64,000 nucleotides of DNA from Bacteroidales bacterium (GTDB lineage: Bacteria; Bacteroidota; Bacteroidia; Bacteroidales; UBA932). The notes beneath the pieces were generated by a model. The model saw nothing but the letters and a program-made list of their open reading frames with translations. It searched no databases and had not been told where the DNA came from. Every line of letters starts with the position of its first letter. Positions within the stretch are counted from its first letter, which is position 1. The stretch spans positions 1 to 64,000 of the forward strand of contig JAFPVJ010000017.1 in the NCBI GenBank assembly GCA_017400135.1, given 5' to 3'. Position numbers and translations under genes: made by a program. Shown here one piece after another: positions 53,836-62,326 of the stretch.

Positions 53836-53951
53836 TGCGACGAAAGGAAAGACAAGGCTATTCCGTTCCTTTTGTGGAAGGGTTTTCCAGGTTTGGGGCT
53901 GTTTTGGTGCGACGAGAGGAAGGGACGGGGGCACTCTTTCCTTTCGTCGCA
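53836..53951. repeat. doublet hairpin repeat (REP-like), site 2, downstream of RAYT
   Basis: Hairpins at 53836-53878 and 53908-53951, starts 72 bases apart. Arms are TGCGACGAAAGGAA and TGCGACGAGAGGAA with complements; the outermost arm of the second is nearly perfect. The array ends 34 bases from the stop of the transposase gene. Confidence 0.8.
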
Positions 53952-53985
53952 GATGATGTGCAGAGGAAACTTGGGGACAGGCAGG

Positions 53986-54960
53986 TCAGATACAGAGACA
54001 CCTTCGGAGTTGGGCTTCGGTCACGTTTTTTCCCGCAAGTAAACCGCGCGGGGTTCTGCCGAACCTTGACTGAAGACATTCTTGCCAAAGGTTGTTGCAA
54101 ATGGTTGCGCGTTTGGATTCGGATAGTCGGTAGATGGAAGCTGGCTCACTTCCCTTGAGGTATCTGGGGACAATTTGCCCGTCGACGACGGCGCACAATT
54201 CCAGATCCGTCATTCTTTTCCGGTCGACCTTTCCTTGCTCGAAGATCTTTGCCGTTTTGGAGTTGAAATCAGGGACCCCGGATTCAATGAGGTCCACTGT
54301 TATCGGCGGAGCATCGTTCTCCTTGCGTTGTTCGTCCAAGTCCCTTTCATTTGACACTTTGTTCATTTGGAACAGGTAGTTCCGGGGTGAGATGTAGATT
54401 TCTTCCACGTATGCCGTATCGATTATATCCTCTCGGAGAAGAAGCCCGTTTGCTGACATCCGGTAACGGTCTGCGGGAAGACTTTTGTTTCTCGGGAGAT
54501 ACAGATATCGGTTTGAGTCACGTAACAGTTGCTTTTCTTCGCGCCGGCCCAGTTCATTCCGGAAGAATGCGTTTGCCGAACAATGCGGATATTCGAAGGG
54601 CGTTGAGGTCAGGCCATGATGGAGTCCCTGCCGGATCACATAATTGAGGGCTGCCGTCGTATGGAAAAGGCCTTCTACTTCCAGGGAGAAATAATTCCTT
54701 TCTCCAAGTTGTCCGTTTCGGGAGTATTTTGCGTTAAAGTACCGGGCGTAGGCATACCGGCTGCGGTACATGAGTTCCTTGTAATGGTCTGTTTGTACGA
54801 GATTGTGATGGTGAGTCGTCATGAATCCTTCCGCCAACAGCCGGGATTCCGTTTCCAAAACGGCCAGGGCCAGACAGTTGAACCCCATAATGAGGTCCGC
54901 TTCGCTTCGGTACATGACTTCGTCGTGGGACGAAAGACACAGATGGACAGTCTTTCTCAT
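53986..54960 (-). CDS. REP-associated (RAYT-like) HUH/Y1 transposase
   Basis: 324 aa. The N-terminal 130 residues follow the TnpA-REP pattern: VHLCLSSHDEV, then the HUH-like THHHNLV at 49-55, then the tyrosine-rich helix RYAYARYFNAKYSRNGQL (68-85), GERNYFSLEVEG, and a NYVIRQGLHHG segment in place of the usual YIELNPVRAG. The remaining 190 residues are an extra C-terminal region not found in typical RAYTs (about 150-220 aa), with unknown role. It is flanked by doublet hairpins on both sides. A TATCTTCG box on the minus strand lies at 55046-55053. Composition is less GC-rich than the neighbours. Confidence 0.72.
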   Translation of the reverse strand: MRKTVHLCLSSHDEVMYRSEADLIMGFNCLALAVLETESRLLAEGFMTTHHHNLVQTDHYKELMYRSRYAYARYFNAKYSRNGQLGERNYFSLEVEGLFHTTAALNYVIRQGLHHGLTSTPFEYPHCSANAFFRNELGRREEKQLLRDSNRYLYLPRNKSLPADRYRMSANGLLLREDIIDTAYVEEIYISPRNYLFQMNKVSNERDLDEQRKENDAPPITVDLIESGVPDFNSKTAKIFEQGKVDRKRMTDLELCAVVDGQIVPRYLKGSEPASIYRLSESKRATICNNLWQECLQSRFGRTPRGLLAGKNVTEAQLRRCLCI

Positions 54961-55081
54961 AGCATTCCTTATTCAACAACTCATCTCCAGCTCCAGTCCT
55001 GATACGCGAATCGCCCGCCTCTCAAGAAACGCTGTATGTCAAAAACGAAGATAGCACTTTTTCCTCGCATTCTGTAGTATT

Positions 55082-55196
55082 TGCGACGAAAAGAAAGATT
55101 CCGTGGTTTCTTTCCTTTCGTTGCAAGAAATAGGGCGATTATCGCTGAAATGATGCGACGAAAGGAAAAGGGGGAAAGCTATATGCCTTTCGCGGA
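55082..55196. repeat. doublet hairpin repeat (REP-like), site 3, upstream of RAYT
   Basis: Hairpins at 55082-55125 and 55154-55196, starts 72 bases apart. The spacer carries a palindrome GCGAT-T-ATCGC. The second hairpin ends 8 bases before a TATATTTG box (55205-55212), so the repeat occupies the -33 region of the next gene. Confidence 0.8.
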
Positions 55197-55234
55197 TTTG
55201 TCGTTATATTTGTTTGCGTGAAACAGTTGAAGAG

Positions 55235-55714
55235 ATGAAGAATGCTTTCGGTTATGTGCTGGGATTCCTGATTTTTGTTGCGGGGATTCCGGCGTTGATG
55301 TGGTGGGTGTCGGGGCGGCCTTTTCCTTGGGCGCCCGCTTGGCCTTGGGTCATCGTTGCCCTTCTGCTGGCCATTCCCGGACTGGCACTCAGCATCTGGT
55401 CCATCGTTTATATGAAGCGGGTTGGGGAGGGGAATCCTTTCGACGCCTATAACCACGAGGTGGCGCCCCGGACCAAACATCTGATGACGGACGGGCCTTA
55501 TGGCTTCTCCCGCAATCCCATGCTCCTGGGCATTTACATCTATGATCTGGGCGTTCTGCTTTGGCTGCAGAGCGGGTGGCCGCTGATCGTTTTCTCCGTT
55601 GAGGTATTTCTCCTCACACTACAGGTCCGGTCGGAGGAGAAGCGGCTTGCGGCGGATTTCGGGGAGGAATATGAAGCTTACAAACAGCGAGTTCCGCGTT
55701 ATTTTATCTGGTAA
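55235..55714 (+). CDS. isoprenylcysteine/phospholipid methyltransferase-like membrane protein
   Basis: 159 aa from the ATG at 55235. Four or five membrane helices and the C-terminal signature RNPMLLG then EEKRLAADFGEEYEAY identify the ICMT/PEMT (NnrU/DUF1295-like) family of SAM-dependent membrane methyltransferases. Substrate is unknown; bacterial members act on lipids or small molecules. The stop overlaps the start of the hydrolase gene (TAATG). Confidence 0.85.
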   Translation: MKNAFGYVLGFLIFVAGIPALMWWVSGRPFPWAPAWPWVIVALLLAIPGLALSIWSIVYMKRVGEGNPFDAYNHEVAPRTKHLMTDGPYGFSRNPMLLGIYIYDLGVLLWLQSGWPLIVFSVEVFLLTLQVRSEEKRLAADFGEEYEAYKQRVPRYFIW

Positions 55715-56457
55715 TGGACTTCAAGTTGTTTGGAAAAGAGGGCGCGCCCTCGCTGTTGCTGATTCCCGGACTGGGTGTCTCATTCGAAATCTTCCTTCCA
55801 CTGATCGGTCTGCTGGAGGAGCGCTTCCGTATCATTGCCGTGCAGGTGGACGGCTTTACGCTGGGTAAGCAGACGCGTTTCACTTCCATCGATGACCAGG
55901 CGGCCCAGGTGATAGACTATGTCAAGACTCACTGCGAGGCCCGTTTGGACTGCGCCTACGGCCTTTCCCTGGGCGGGAAGATCCTTTCCCGTGTGCTGGA
56001 GAGAAATGAGATCGTCATCGACCATGCCGTCCTGGATGCGGCACCCCTGTTGCCCCTGCCCAAATGGCTGGTGGGGCCGCTGCGCTACTACCAGTGCGCC
56101 AACGTCTGGACCTGCTATCACTGGACCGGATTCTGGAGATGGGTCTTCCATTCCCATTACTTCGATGTCCTGCTGGACGAATGCAAGAAGGTCTATCCGT
56201 TCGGCGGGGGCCAGGCTGTCCTGGATGGGTATAAGTCGGTCTATACCAACAAGTTGGAGTCTATCTCCGGCACCGATATCCATTATTGGCACGGTTCCCT
56301 GGAGGCCTTTGTCGCCAAGCCGCAGGCACGGCATCTGGAAGTCATCCATCCCGATATCCACATAGAAGTCTTCCCGAAGATGAATCACGGTCAGCTGCTG
56401 GTCGATCATCCGGAAGAAGTCGCCCGCCGTCTCGACAAAATGATGATGGAAGTATGA
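55714..56457 (+). CDS. alpha/beta hydrolase
   Basis: 247 aa. Oxyanion loop IPGLG, nucleophile Ser in GLSLGG (elbow near residue 90), and a C-terminal His in KMNHGQ; the Asp is likely in the preceding strand region. No signal peptide, so cytoplasmic. Substrate cannot be told. It is coupled on both sides by overlapping stops and starts. Confidence 0.8.
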   Translation: MDFKLFGKEGAPSLLLIPGLGVSFEIFLPLIGLLEERFRIIAVQVDGFTLGKQTRFTSIDDQAAQVIDYVKTHCEARLDCAYGLSLGGKILSRVLERNEIVIDHAVLDAAPLLPLPKWLVGPLRYYQCANVWTCYHWTGFWRWVFHSHYFDVLLDECKKVYPFGGGQAVLDGYKSVYTNKLESISGTDIHYWHGSLEAFVAKPQARHLEVIHPDIHIEVFPKMNHGQLLVDHPEEVARRLDKMMMEV

Positions 56458-57146
56458 AACAGGTTTTGAGATATCTCCATTCCTTGTCGCTGCATAACGA
56501 TAAGATTTGGTTCGAGGCGCATAAGGCGGGTTTTCTGACGGCGAAAGCCACGGTGGCGGCGTTGGCGGAGAAGCTCATTGCCGGGATCCGTTCCTTCGAT
56601 GATAGCATCGGCCCGCTGTCCATATCCGACTGCACTTACCGCATCTACCGGGACGTGCGCTTCTCTAAGGACAAGAGCCCATACAAGACGCACATGGGGA
56701 TCTTCGTGAACCGGGGCGGAAAGAAGTCGGGATACAGCGGCTATTATTTCCACATTGACGGGAATGGCAACCATCTCCTCGCCGTCGGGAATTACTATAC
56801 CGAGCCGCGTGTGCTGAAAGTCCTGCGTGAGGACATCGAGCTGGGCGGGGGAGACTTCCGCCGTATTCTGGAGGGTGTCGCTCCGGGTTTGGAGTTGGAG
56901 ACGGAAAGCGCGCTGAAAAAGGTCCCGAAGGGTTTTCCGGCCGACAGCCCGGATGCGGAATTCTTCAAACTCAGAAACTTCTGCCTGGTCGAAAACTTGG
57001 ATGATGCGTTCATCCTTTCACCGGACCTGCCGGCCCGCCTGCTGTCCATCTTCCGGACGGGGAAGCCATTCCTGGATTACGTCAACCGTGCGATCGACTA
57101 CTGCCGGGAAGAGCAGAAAGAGTACTTTACCAGCCTGGATTTGTAA
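56454..57146 (+). CDS. DUF2461 family protein
   Basis: 230 aa from the ATG at 56454 that overlaps the hydrolase stop. The segments NDKIWFEAHKAGF, RIYRDVRFSKDKSPYKTH and GYYFHID are the signature of DUF2461 (TIGR02453). Function is unknown. It is the last gene of the three-gene set and converges on the serine hydrolase. Confidence 0.85.
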   Translation: MKQVLRYLHSLSLHNDKIWFEAHKAGFLTAKATVAALAEKLIAGIRSFDDSIGPLSISDCTYRIYRDVRFSKDKSPYKTHMGIFVNRGGKKSGYSGYYFHIDGNGNHLLAVGNYYTEPRVLKVLREDIELGGGDFRRILEGVAPGLELETESALKKVPKGFPADSPDAEFFKLRNFCLVENLDDAFILSPDLPARLLSIFRTGKPFLDYVNRAIDYCREEQKEYFTSLDL

Positions 57147-57147
57147 G

Positions 57148-58407
57148 TTACCAGATGATGGAGGAGGCGACGATGTTGGCGACCTGGGCGCGCAGGCGGC
57201 CGACGGCGCCGTCGTCGGTCGGGTGGACGCGGTTGGTCAGGAGCACGACGGCGGTGCGGGTGTCCGTATCGATGAGGATCGAAGTGCCGGTGTAGCCGGT
57301 GTGCATCAGGCAGGTCTCAGGATTAAATAAGTCGCCTCGCAGACCGCTGTGGGCGCTGCTCACGTCCCAGCCGAGGGCGCGGCCGACCGAGGGGTCATTC
57401 TCCGAAGGAACGGTGCCCATCAGGCGGATGGCGGCGCGGCTGAGGATGCGCTCCGAGTTTTCCGGAAAGCCAAGTTTCTTGTCGGCGAGTGCACTGCCGC
57501 CACGCATAATCATCATGCAGATCCGCGAGAGGTCGACCGCGTCCGAGAAGACGCCGGCGTTGCCGGAATTACCCCCGTTCACCAGGCGGGCGAGGGGGTC
57601 GTGGACAGCGCCGAGCAGGGGCGTCCCGTCGGCCTGGACTTCGGTCGGGGCGATGAGCGGGAGCCATTCCGCGTGGCGGGAAGGGGTGCGCAAATCATCC
57701 TGCAAGGGCAGATAGCCGGTATGGCGGAGACCCAGCGGGGCGAAGACGTGGGCTTCGGCGTAGTCGCAGAGGCGTTCGCCGGTCACGCGCTCCAGGATGT
57801 GCTGCAAGGTGATGAAATTCAGGCAACTGTAGAGGAAGTCGCTGCCGGGGTGGAAGTGGCGCTCGACCTCGGTCGCGATGACGCGCATCAGGGAGTCGGG
57901 CTGCTGCGGGCCGAAACGGGCGACGATCTTGTCGGCGTCGTAGTAGGCGCTCAGGCCGGAGGAATGGGTCATCAGGTCGCGGATCGTGATATCTACAGTC
58001 TCGCCGGTCTGGGGGTCGGTCCAGGGCTTGAATTCCGGGATGAAACGCTTGACCGGGTCGTTCAGGCGCAGGCGGCCGTCTTCGATCAACTGCATGACGG
58101 ACAGGGTAGTGCCGACGCATTTACTTAGGGATGCCAGGTCGAAAAAGGTTTCGACGGTCATGGGCTCTTCCTTTGGCACGACCGATTTGTTGCCGTAGGC
58201 CTTCAGATAGACGACATGATTGCCGCGCACGACGGAGAGCACGGCGCCCGGCATTTCCCCGTCGCGGATGGCTTCTTCAATGACTCCGTCGACGCGGCTT
58301 AGTCGCTCCGGGTCCATCCCGTGATTCCGGGGACTGTCGATCTTGACTTGGGCGTTCAGGGCCAAGGAAGCCAGCGCGGCCAGCGCAAAAATGATGATAC
58401 GTTTCAT
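57148..58407 (-). CDS. class C beta-lactamase-like serine hydrolase
   Basis: 419 aa with signal peptide (KRIIIFALAALASLALNAQ). Active-site Ser93 and Lys96 in ASLSK; the second box is YSC (residues 193-195) instead of YxN; the third is HTGYTG in place of KTG. These suit an esterase or peptidase of the beta-lactamase family acting in the periplasm rather than an antibiotic-resistance enzyme. A TATCTTCG box on the minus strand (58412-58419) is only 5 bases from the ATG, suggesting a leaderless or very short leader mRNA. Confidence 0.85.
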   Translation of the reverse strand: MKRIIIFALAALASLALNAQVKIDSPRNHGMDPERLSRVDGVIEEAIRDGEMPGAVLSVVRGNHVVYLKAYGNKSVVPKEEPMTVETFFDLASLSKCVGTTLSVMQLIEDGRLRLNDPVKRFIPEFKPWTDPQTGETVDITIRDLMTHSSGLSAYYDADKIVARFGPQQPDSLMRVIATEVERHFHPGSDFLYSCLNFITLQHILERVTGERLCDYAEAHVFAPLGLRHTGYLPLQDDLRTPSRHAEWLPLIAPTEVQADGTPLLGAVHDPLARLVNGGNSGNAGVFSDAVDLSRICMMIMRGGSALADKKLGFPENSERILSRAAIRLMGTVPSENDPSVGRALGWDVSSAHSGLRGDLFNPETCLMHTGYTGTSILIDTDTRTAVVLLTNRVHPTDDGAVGRLRAQVANIVASSIIW

Positions 58408-58411
58408 AATG

Positions 58412-58440
58412 CGAAGATAAGGAAAAAACGCGTATCTTTG
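58412..58440. promoter_or_regulatory. back-to-back -7 boxes
   Basis: TATCTTCG on the minus strand (58412-58419) and TATCTTTG on the plus strand (58433-58440) are 13 bases apart between divergent genes. Both starts lie within about 9 bases of their box. Confidence 0.5.
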
Positions 58441-58448
58441 ATTTCGTT

Positions 58449-58982
58449 ATGTTCAAGGTCAGTGAGATTATTACGACGGCGCCGGAGACGTTTGCTTCCG
58501 AGCTGCAGCGGCGGGTGTATGAGACGTTTGCCCGGCTGGGGATTCCTTTCGAAAGGGTGGAGACGGATCCGGGCCTGACGATGGAGGATTGCCAGCACAT
58601 CGATGCAAAGATCGGCGTGCGCATCGTCAAGACGCTCTTCCTCTGCAACCGGCAGCAGACGGAGTTCTACCTCTATGTCACGACGGACGACAAGCCTTTC
58701 GTGACCCGCGAGTTCTGCGGGGCGCTGGGGATTCCGCGGGTGTCGTTCGCTTCTGCGGAACAGCTCTGGGCGCGGACCGGCGTGCTGGTCGGGGCGACAA
58801 CGGTCCTGAGCGCCATCCTGCCGCAGGCGGCCGGCATCCATTGGGTGATGGACCGAAGCGTCGCTCAGTCGGAATGGTTCGCCTGCACCGACGGGACGGC
58901 CACCTGTTTCGTGAAGATCCGCACGGACGACCTGCTGGGGAAATACCTTCCCGCCGCCGGCCTCTCTCCCGTGCTGATCTGA
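58449..58982 (+). CDS. YbaK/ProX aminoacyl-tRNA deacylase
   Basis: 177 aa, YbaK/EbsC fold. The family Lys is in IVKTLFLCN and the GVLVGATTV segment forms the binding pocket. Such proteins hydrolyse mischarged tRNAs, often Cys- or Ala-tRNA-Pro. The ATG follows its -7 box by 8 bases, so the mRNA has almost no leader. Confidence 0.85.
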   Translation: MFKVSEIITTAPETFASELQRRVYETFARLGIPFERVETDPGLTMEDCQHIDAKIGVRIVKTLFLCNRQQTEFYLYVTTDDKPFVTREFCGALGIPRVSFASAEQLWARTGVLVGATTVLSAILPQAAGIHWVMDRSVAQSEWFACTDGTATCFVKIRTDDLLGKYLPAAGLSPVLI

Positions 58983-59008
58983 GGACGTGTCTTTCCCGGA
59001 AACCGAGT

Positions 59009-59812
59009 ATGTCTGAGCATTGGGAAATATACGCCGACTGGAATCCGTGGCACGGCTGTACGAAAATCAGCCCCGGATGCAAGTACTGCTATGTCTATCG
59101 GCAGGATGAGATGTACGGGAGCATGGTTTCCAGCAGCGAATGCAGGAAGACGGGCAACTTCTACCTTCCCATCAAGCGCAAGCGCGACAAGTCGTGGAAG
59201 ATAGAGAGTGGAAAGATCGTCTTCACCTGCTTCACCTCGGATTTCCTGTTGAAGGACGCGGACCCGTGGCGGCCCGAATGCTGGGAAATGATCAAACGGA
59301 GAAGCGACCTCCACTTCTATTTCTTCACCAAGCGCATCGACCGCTTTATGGAGTGCATTCCCGAGGACTGGGACGACGGCTACGACAACGTCATTGTAGG
59401 CTGCACCGTCGAGAACCAGGAAATGGCCGATTACCGCCTGCCCATCTTCCTGTCCCTTCCCATCAGGCACAAGAGTATCATCGCTTCGCCCCTGATCACA
59501 GCCCTCGACCTCACACCCTATCTGGATGCTACGATAGAGGAAGTGTCCGTCGGCGGCGAGTCGGGCGTCGATGCCCGCCCCTGCGATTACGACTGGATAC
59601 TAGCCCTACGGGAACAATGCGTCGCCAGGGACATCCCCTTCCGTTTCCACCAGACGGGTGCCCGCTTCATCAAGGACGGAAAGATGTACTATGTGAAGCG
59701 CTGTTACCAACTCAGCCAGGCCCACAAAGCCAACATCGATTACAGAATCGGGAAATACCTCGTACCCGGCACGGTCAGATACGAGTGGAAGGAAAGTGAT
59801 TACCACGACTGA
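59009..59812 (+). CDS. DUF5131 (phage Gp37/Gp68-like) protein
   Basis: 267 aa from the ATG at 59009. The N-terminus WNPWHGCTKISPGCKYCYVY has the family's cysteine cluster (C-x6-C-x2-C), and GGESGVDARP further on is also typical. The cluster looks like an iron-sulfur site of radical-SAM type, but activity is not known. It lies 26 bases after ybaK and may share its transcript. Confidence 0.85.
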   Translation: MSEHWEIYADWNPWHGCTKISPGCKYCYVYRQDEMYGSMVSSSECRKTGNFYLPIKRKRDKSWKIESGKIVFTCFTSDFLLKDADPWRPECWEMIKRRSDLHFYFFTKRIDRFMECIPEDWDDGYDNVIVGCTVENQEMADYRLPIFLSLPIRHKSIIASPLITALDLTPYLDATIEEVSVGGESGVDARPCDYDWILALREQCVARDIPFRFHQTGARFIKDGKMYYVKRCYQLSQAHKANIDYRIGKYLVPGTVRYEWKESDYHD

Positions 59813-59823
59813 ATCCGCGCGGG

Positions 59824-60486
59824 CTATTCCGCCCAGCGGGAAAGGAAGTCCAGGGCGTCCGGGACCGTCTCCGGGAGCTTCTCCCCGGACTTGAAGAAGG
59901 CGTCGATTTCGTCCTTGCGGGCGGGGAAGAGCTTGCGCAAGTTCTTGCGGGTCAGCGGGTAGACGACATCGTCCTTATAGACGCAGACCAGCTCGCTGAC
60001 GGTGAAAGGATATTCCTTGTCGCTGTCCAGATTGTAGACGACGCCGTCGGCATAATAGGTGCCGTAATTCTGGACGGAAGTGGTCTGGGACGAGGTCCCG
60101 TAGGCACCTTCCTTGACATCCCGGAGGATCCGCACCTCGCGCCGCACCGCGACACCCAGATTGGATGTCAGGGGGTGCAGGCGGAAAAAGATGTTCTGGT
60201 CCCGCAGGAACATCACGCTGTCGATCCGCACCTTGATGATGTCCCCGTCCTGTGTGGCCGTCAGTTCCTTGCCATCCGGCCCGAGGAAACGGAGCGTGTT
60301 GTCGACGGCGCAGATGTTCAGCCGCCCTTGCGCCGGCCGCTGCCCGCGGAGATATACCATACCGTTGCCGAATTCCGGCATCAGGTAATAGACGTCGGCC
60401 GGGATGCCATGGTGACCGGTTTTCTCCTGCGCGCCGGCGCCCAGGGCCAGGATGAAGGACAAAAGGAATACGAGACTGCGTTTCAT
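59824..60486 (-). CDS. secreted hypothetical protein
   Basis: 220 aa from the ATG at 60486, signal peptide (KRSLVFLLSFILALGAGAQ). The mature part is beta-rich, without a motif I recognise; a late segment (LTRKNLRKLFPARKDEIDAF) suggests a conserved C-terminal helix seen in periplasmic Bacteroidales proteins of unknown function. A TACCTTGG box (60492-60499, one mismatch) precedes it on the minus strand. Confidence 0.65.
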   Translation of the reverse strand: MKRSLVFLLSFILALGAGAQEKTGHHGIPADVYYLMPEFGNGMVYLRGQRPAQGRLNICAVDNTLRFLGPDGKELTATQDGDIIKVRIDSVMFLRDQNIFFRLHPLTSNLGVAVRREVRILRDVKEGAYGTSSQTTSVQNYGTYYADGVVYNLDSDKEYPFTVSELVCVYKDDVVYPLTRKNLRKLFPARKDEIDAFFKSGEKLPETVPDALDFLSRWAE

Positions 60487-60535
60487 GCTTGCCAAGGTAG
60501 CAATAATAATTGAATAATCGTGCGCCCGGGCCCCG

Positions 60536-61237
60536 TCAGGCGCCGAGGCTCTCCTGCACGCGGTCTCTGTATTTCCGGGAAACGGGAAGCGAAACGCCGC
60601 CCACGGACACGCTGTCGGGCGTCTCGGCGCTGGCCAGGCCCCGGTTTACCAGATACGAGCGGTGGATGCGCAGGAACCCTTCTCCGAGCAGGTTCTCCCA
60701 CTGCGAGATGCCGGTCTTGTTGCGGTAGGAACTGCCGTCACGAAGGAACACGCGCACCTCCGTGTCGTTCGACTCGATGTAGGCGATGTCTTCCTGGTTC
60801 ACGGTGACGGAGCGCCGGTCGGAGAAGAAAGTGACCGGATGCGTGGCAGTGGCGAAGCGCCGGTCCAGCCAGCGGAGGCAGAACACGTCGCCCAGCGCGA
60901 GGACGGTGAAGATGATGCCGAGGAATACGGGATTGATCAACGCCGGTTTCACATCGATGACCCACTGGTATTCAGGGATTTGCGACTTTTCCCATAACCA
61001 ATGGTGGACCAGCAAGATCAGAGAGAATGCGGCTACGAACACCGCCAGGGACAGCCAGACCTTGTCCAGCGCCTTCTTCGCCTTGGGGAACAGGAACTCC
61101 AACGCCAGGCTGCAGGGCCCGAAAACGACCAGGCTGATCAGCAGGGCCTGCGTCCAGGAATAGCCCAGGCTGACCAATACGGCCGAAACGAGCCCGAGCG
61201 CCACGATCCAATATATGATCCGTCCGGCGGTTTTCAT
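60536..61237 (-). CDS. membrane-bound LytTR transcriptional regulator
   Basis: 233 aa. Four membrane helices in the first 125 residues are followed by a LytTR DNA-binding domain (about 135-230) with DIAYIESNDTEVRVFLRDG and FLRIHRSYLVN. There is no receiver domain, so it senses through its membrane part. Related proteins regulate neighbouring genes; the divergent membrane-protein gene at 61380 is the likely target. Confidence 0.85.
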   Translation of the reverse strand: MKTAGRIIYWIVALGLVSAVLVSLGYSWTQALLISLVVFGPCSLALEFLFPKAKKALDKVWLSLAVFVAAFSLILLVHHWLWEKSQIPEYQWVIDVKPALINPVFLGIIFTVLALGDVFCLRWLDRRFATATHPVTFFSDRRSVTVNQEDIAYIESNDTEVRVFLRDGSSYRNKTGISQWENLLGEGFLRIHRSYLVNRGLASAETPDSVSVGGVSLPVSRKYRDRVQESLGA

Positions 61238-61326
61238 CTCAGGACAAAAATAGGCAATTGTCCCGTCGCAAACAAGCCTCTATGGCCGAGGATGGGATTT
61301 GACCGGGGGAGAGGGGGATTCGCATT

Positions 61327-61356
61327 TTGAGGATATGTCTGCATCTACTTCCTTTG
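61327..61356 (+). promoter_or_regulatory. promoter of the ExbB-like gene
   Basis: TTG (61327-61329), exactly 19 bases, TTCCTTTG (61349-61356), one mismatch from the consensus. The ATG is at 61380. Confidence 0.5.
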
Positions 61357-61379
61357 CATAAAACCAATCTTTCATCATT

Positions 61380-61769
61380 ATGGCAACAGATTCTTTGTAT
61401 GTAGTCGATTCGCTGGGCATGGTCCAGGCGGTCCCGATGGAAAAAGCATCATTCTCCCTCGTCAGTTTCTTCGTGGAAGGCGGCCTCGGCGGCATGCTGA
61501 TCATCACGATCTTCCTGATAGCCCTCCTGGCTGCAGCCTGGAAAGCGCCGAGGTGGGTCAAGGAAATCGGCATCTGCGCCTTAATTGTAGGCGTATTCTG
61601 GGCCTTGTGCGGCCTCAGCCAGATGTCCAGCGCCATCTCCATGGCGGGTGACATCTCTCCCGCCGTCCTCTGGGGAGGCATCCATGTCATGCTCATCCCC
61701 CTCCTCTACGGCCTGGTCATCTATTTCCTCTCCCTGATCATCCGCATCATCCAGAAGCCGCGGATCTGA
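61380..61769 (+). CDS. small ExbB/MotA-like membrane protein
   Basis: 129 aa with three membrane segments (about 28-52, 62-84, 94-118). Helix spacing and the Gly/Ala-rich pattern resemble a trimmed TolQ/ExbB/MotA channel subunit, but no partner (ExbD) is present. The gene is divergent from the LytTR regulator, which likely controls it. Function unknown. Confidence 0.6.
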   Translation: MATDSLYVVDSLGMVQAVPMEKASFSLVSFFVEGGLGGMLIITIFLIALLAAAWKAPRWVKEIGICALIVGVFWALCGLSQMSSAISMAGDISPAVLWGGIHVMLIPLLYGLVIYFLSLIIRIIQKPRI

Positions 61770-61846
61770 ACGACGCTTTTTTCGGCATAAAGCCAACCTT
61801 TCCGGTCTGGTTTGCGTTAAAGAAGTGAATATACCTTTGTATGATT

Positions 61847-62323
61847 ATGATTCCATTAGTTGCAAGTGATGCTGTCCGCATCAGTGAAGGTGTGATAAAC
61901 CTTCTTTGGCGAACCGGCGTGTTCGTTGTCCTGCCCATTGTCATCGTTTCCCTTTTGGTAAAATCTCGAAAGCATGAGATTAACAGAAGGACGGAGGTGA
62001 TGCTCAAAGCGGTCGAGTCCGGCACCCAACTATCTCCGGGGTGGTTTGAAAAAACATTCCCAGAAAAGCAGTCGCGACGGCTGACGGCCGGCATCACATG
62101 GTCTGTGATCGGCATCTTCCTTACCATTGCCGCGGTCGTGATGTTTGTCCTGCTTACTAAAGCGGGATCCGACGGGGAGGGCATTGCCATAGTCGTCTCC
62201 CTGGGAGCGGTTTTGGCTGGAATTGCTCTGGGCGTGGGTGTCGGCAAATGGATCGCTTATTCGGTTGCGAAGAAGAATGCCGAGTTGTTCGCCGGCCACG
62301 TTAAGGAAGACGGACAGGACTGA
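61847..62323 (+). CDS. DUF6249-type membrane protein
   Basis: 158 aa from the second ATG at 61847; the first, at 61841, begins two bases after the TACCTTTG box (61832-61839) and would be upstream of the transcript start. Two or three membrane segments (near residues 20, 85 and 110) and a short cytoplasmic part with RRTEVMLKAVESG, as in DUF6249 proteins. These occur with ECF sigma genes; here the sigma factor starts 4 bases downstream. Its role is unknown. Confidence 0.7.
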   Translation: MIPLVASDAVRISEGVINLLWRTGVFVVLPIVIVSLLVKSRKHEINRRTEVMLKAVESGTQLSPGWFEKTFPEKQSRRLTAGITWSVIGIFLTIAAVVMFVLLTKAGSDGEGIAIVVSLGAVLAGIALGVGVGKWIAYSVAKKNAELFAGHVKEDGQD

Positions 62324-62326
62324 CGG

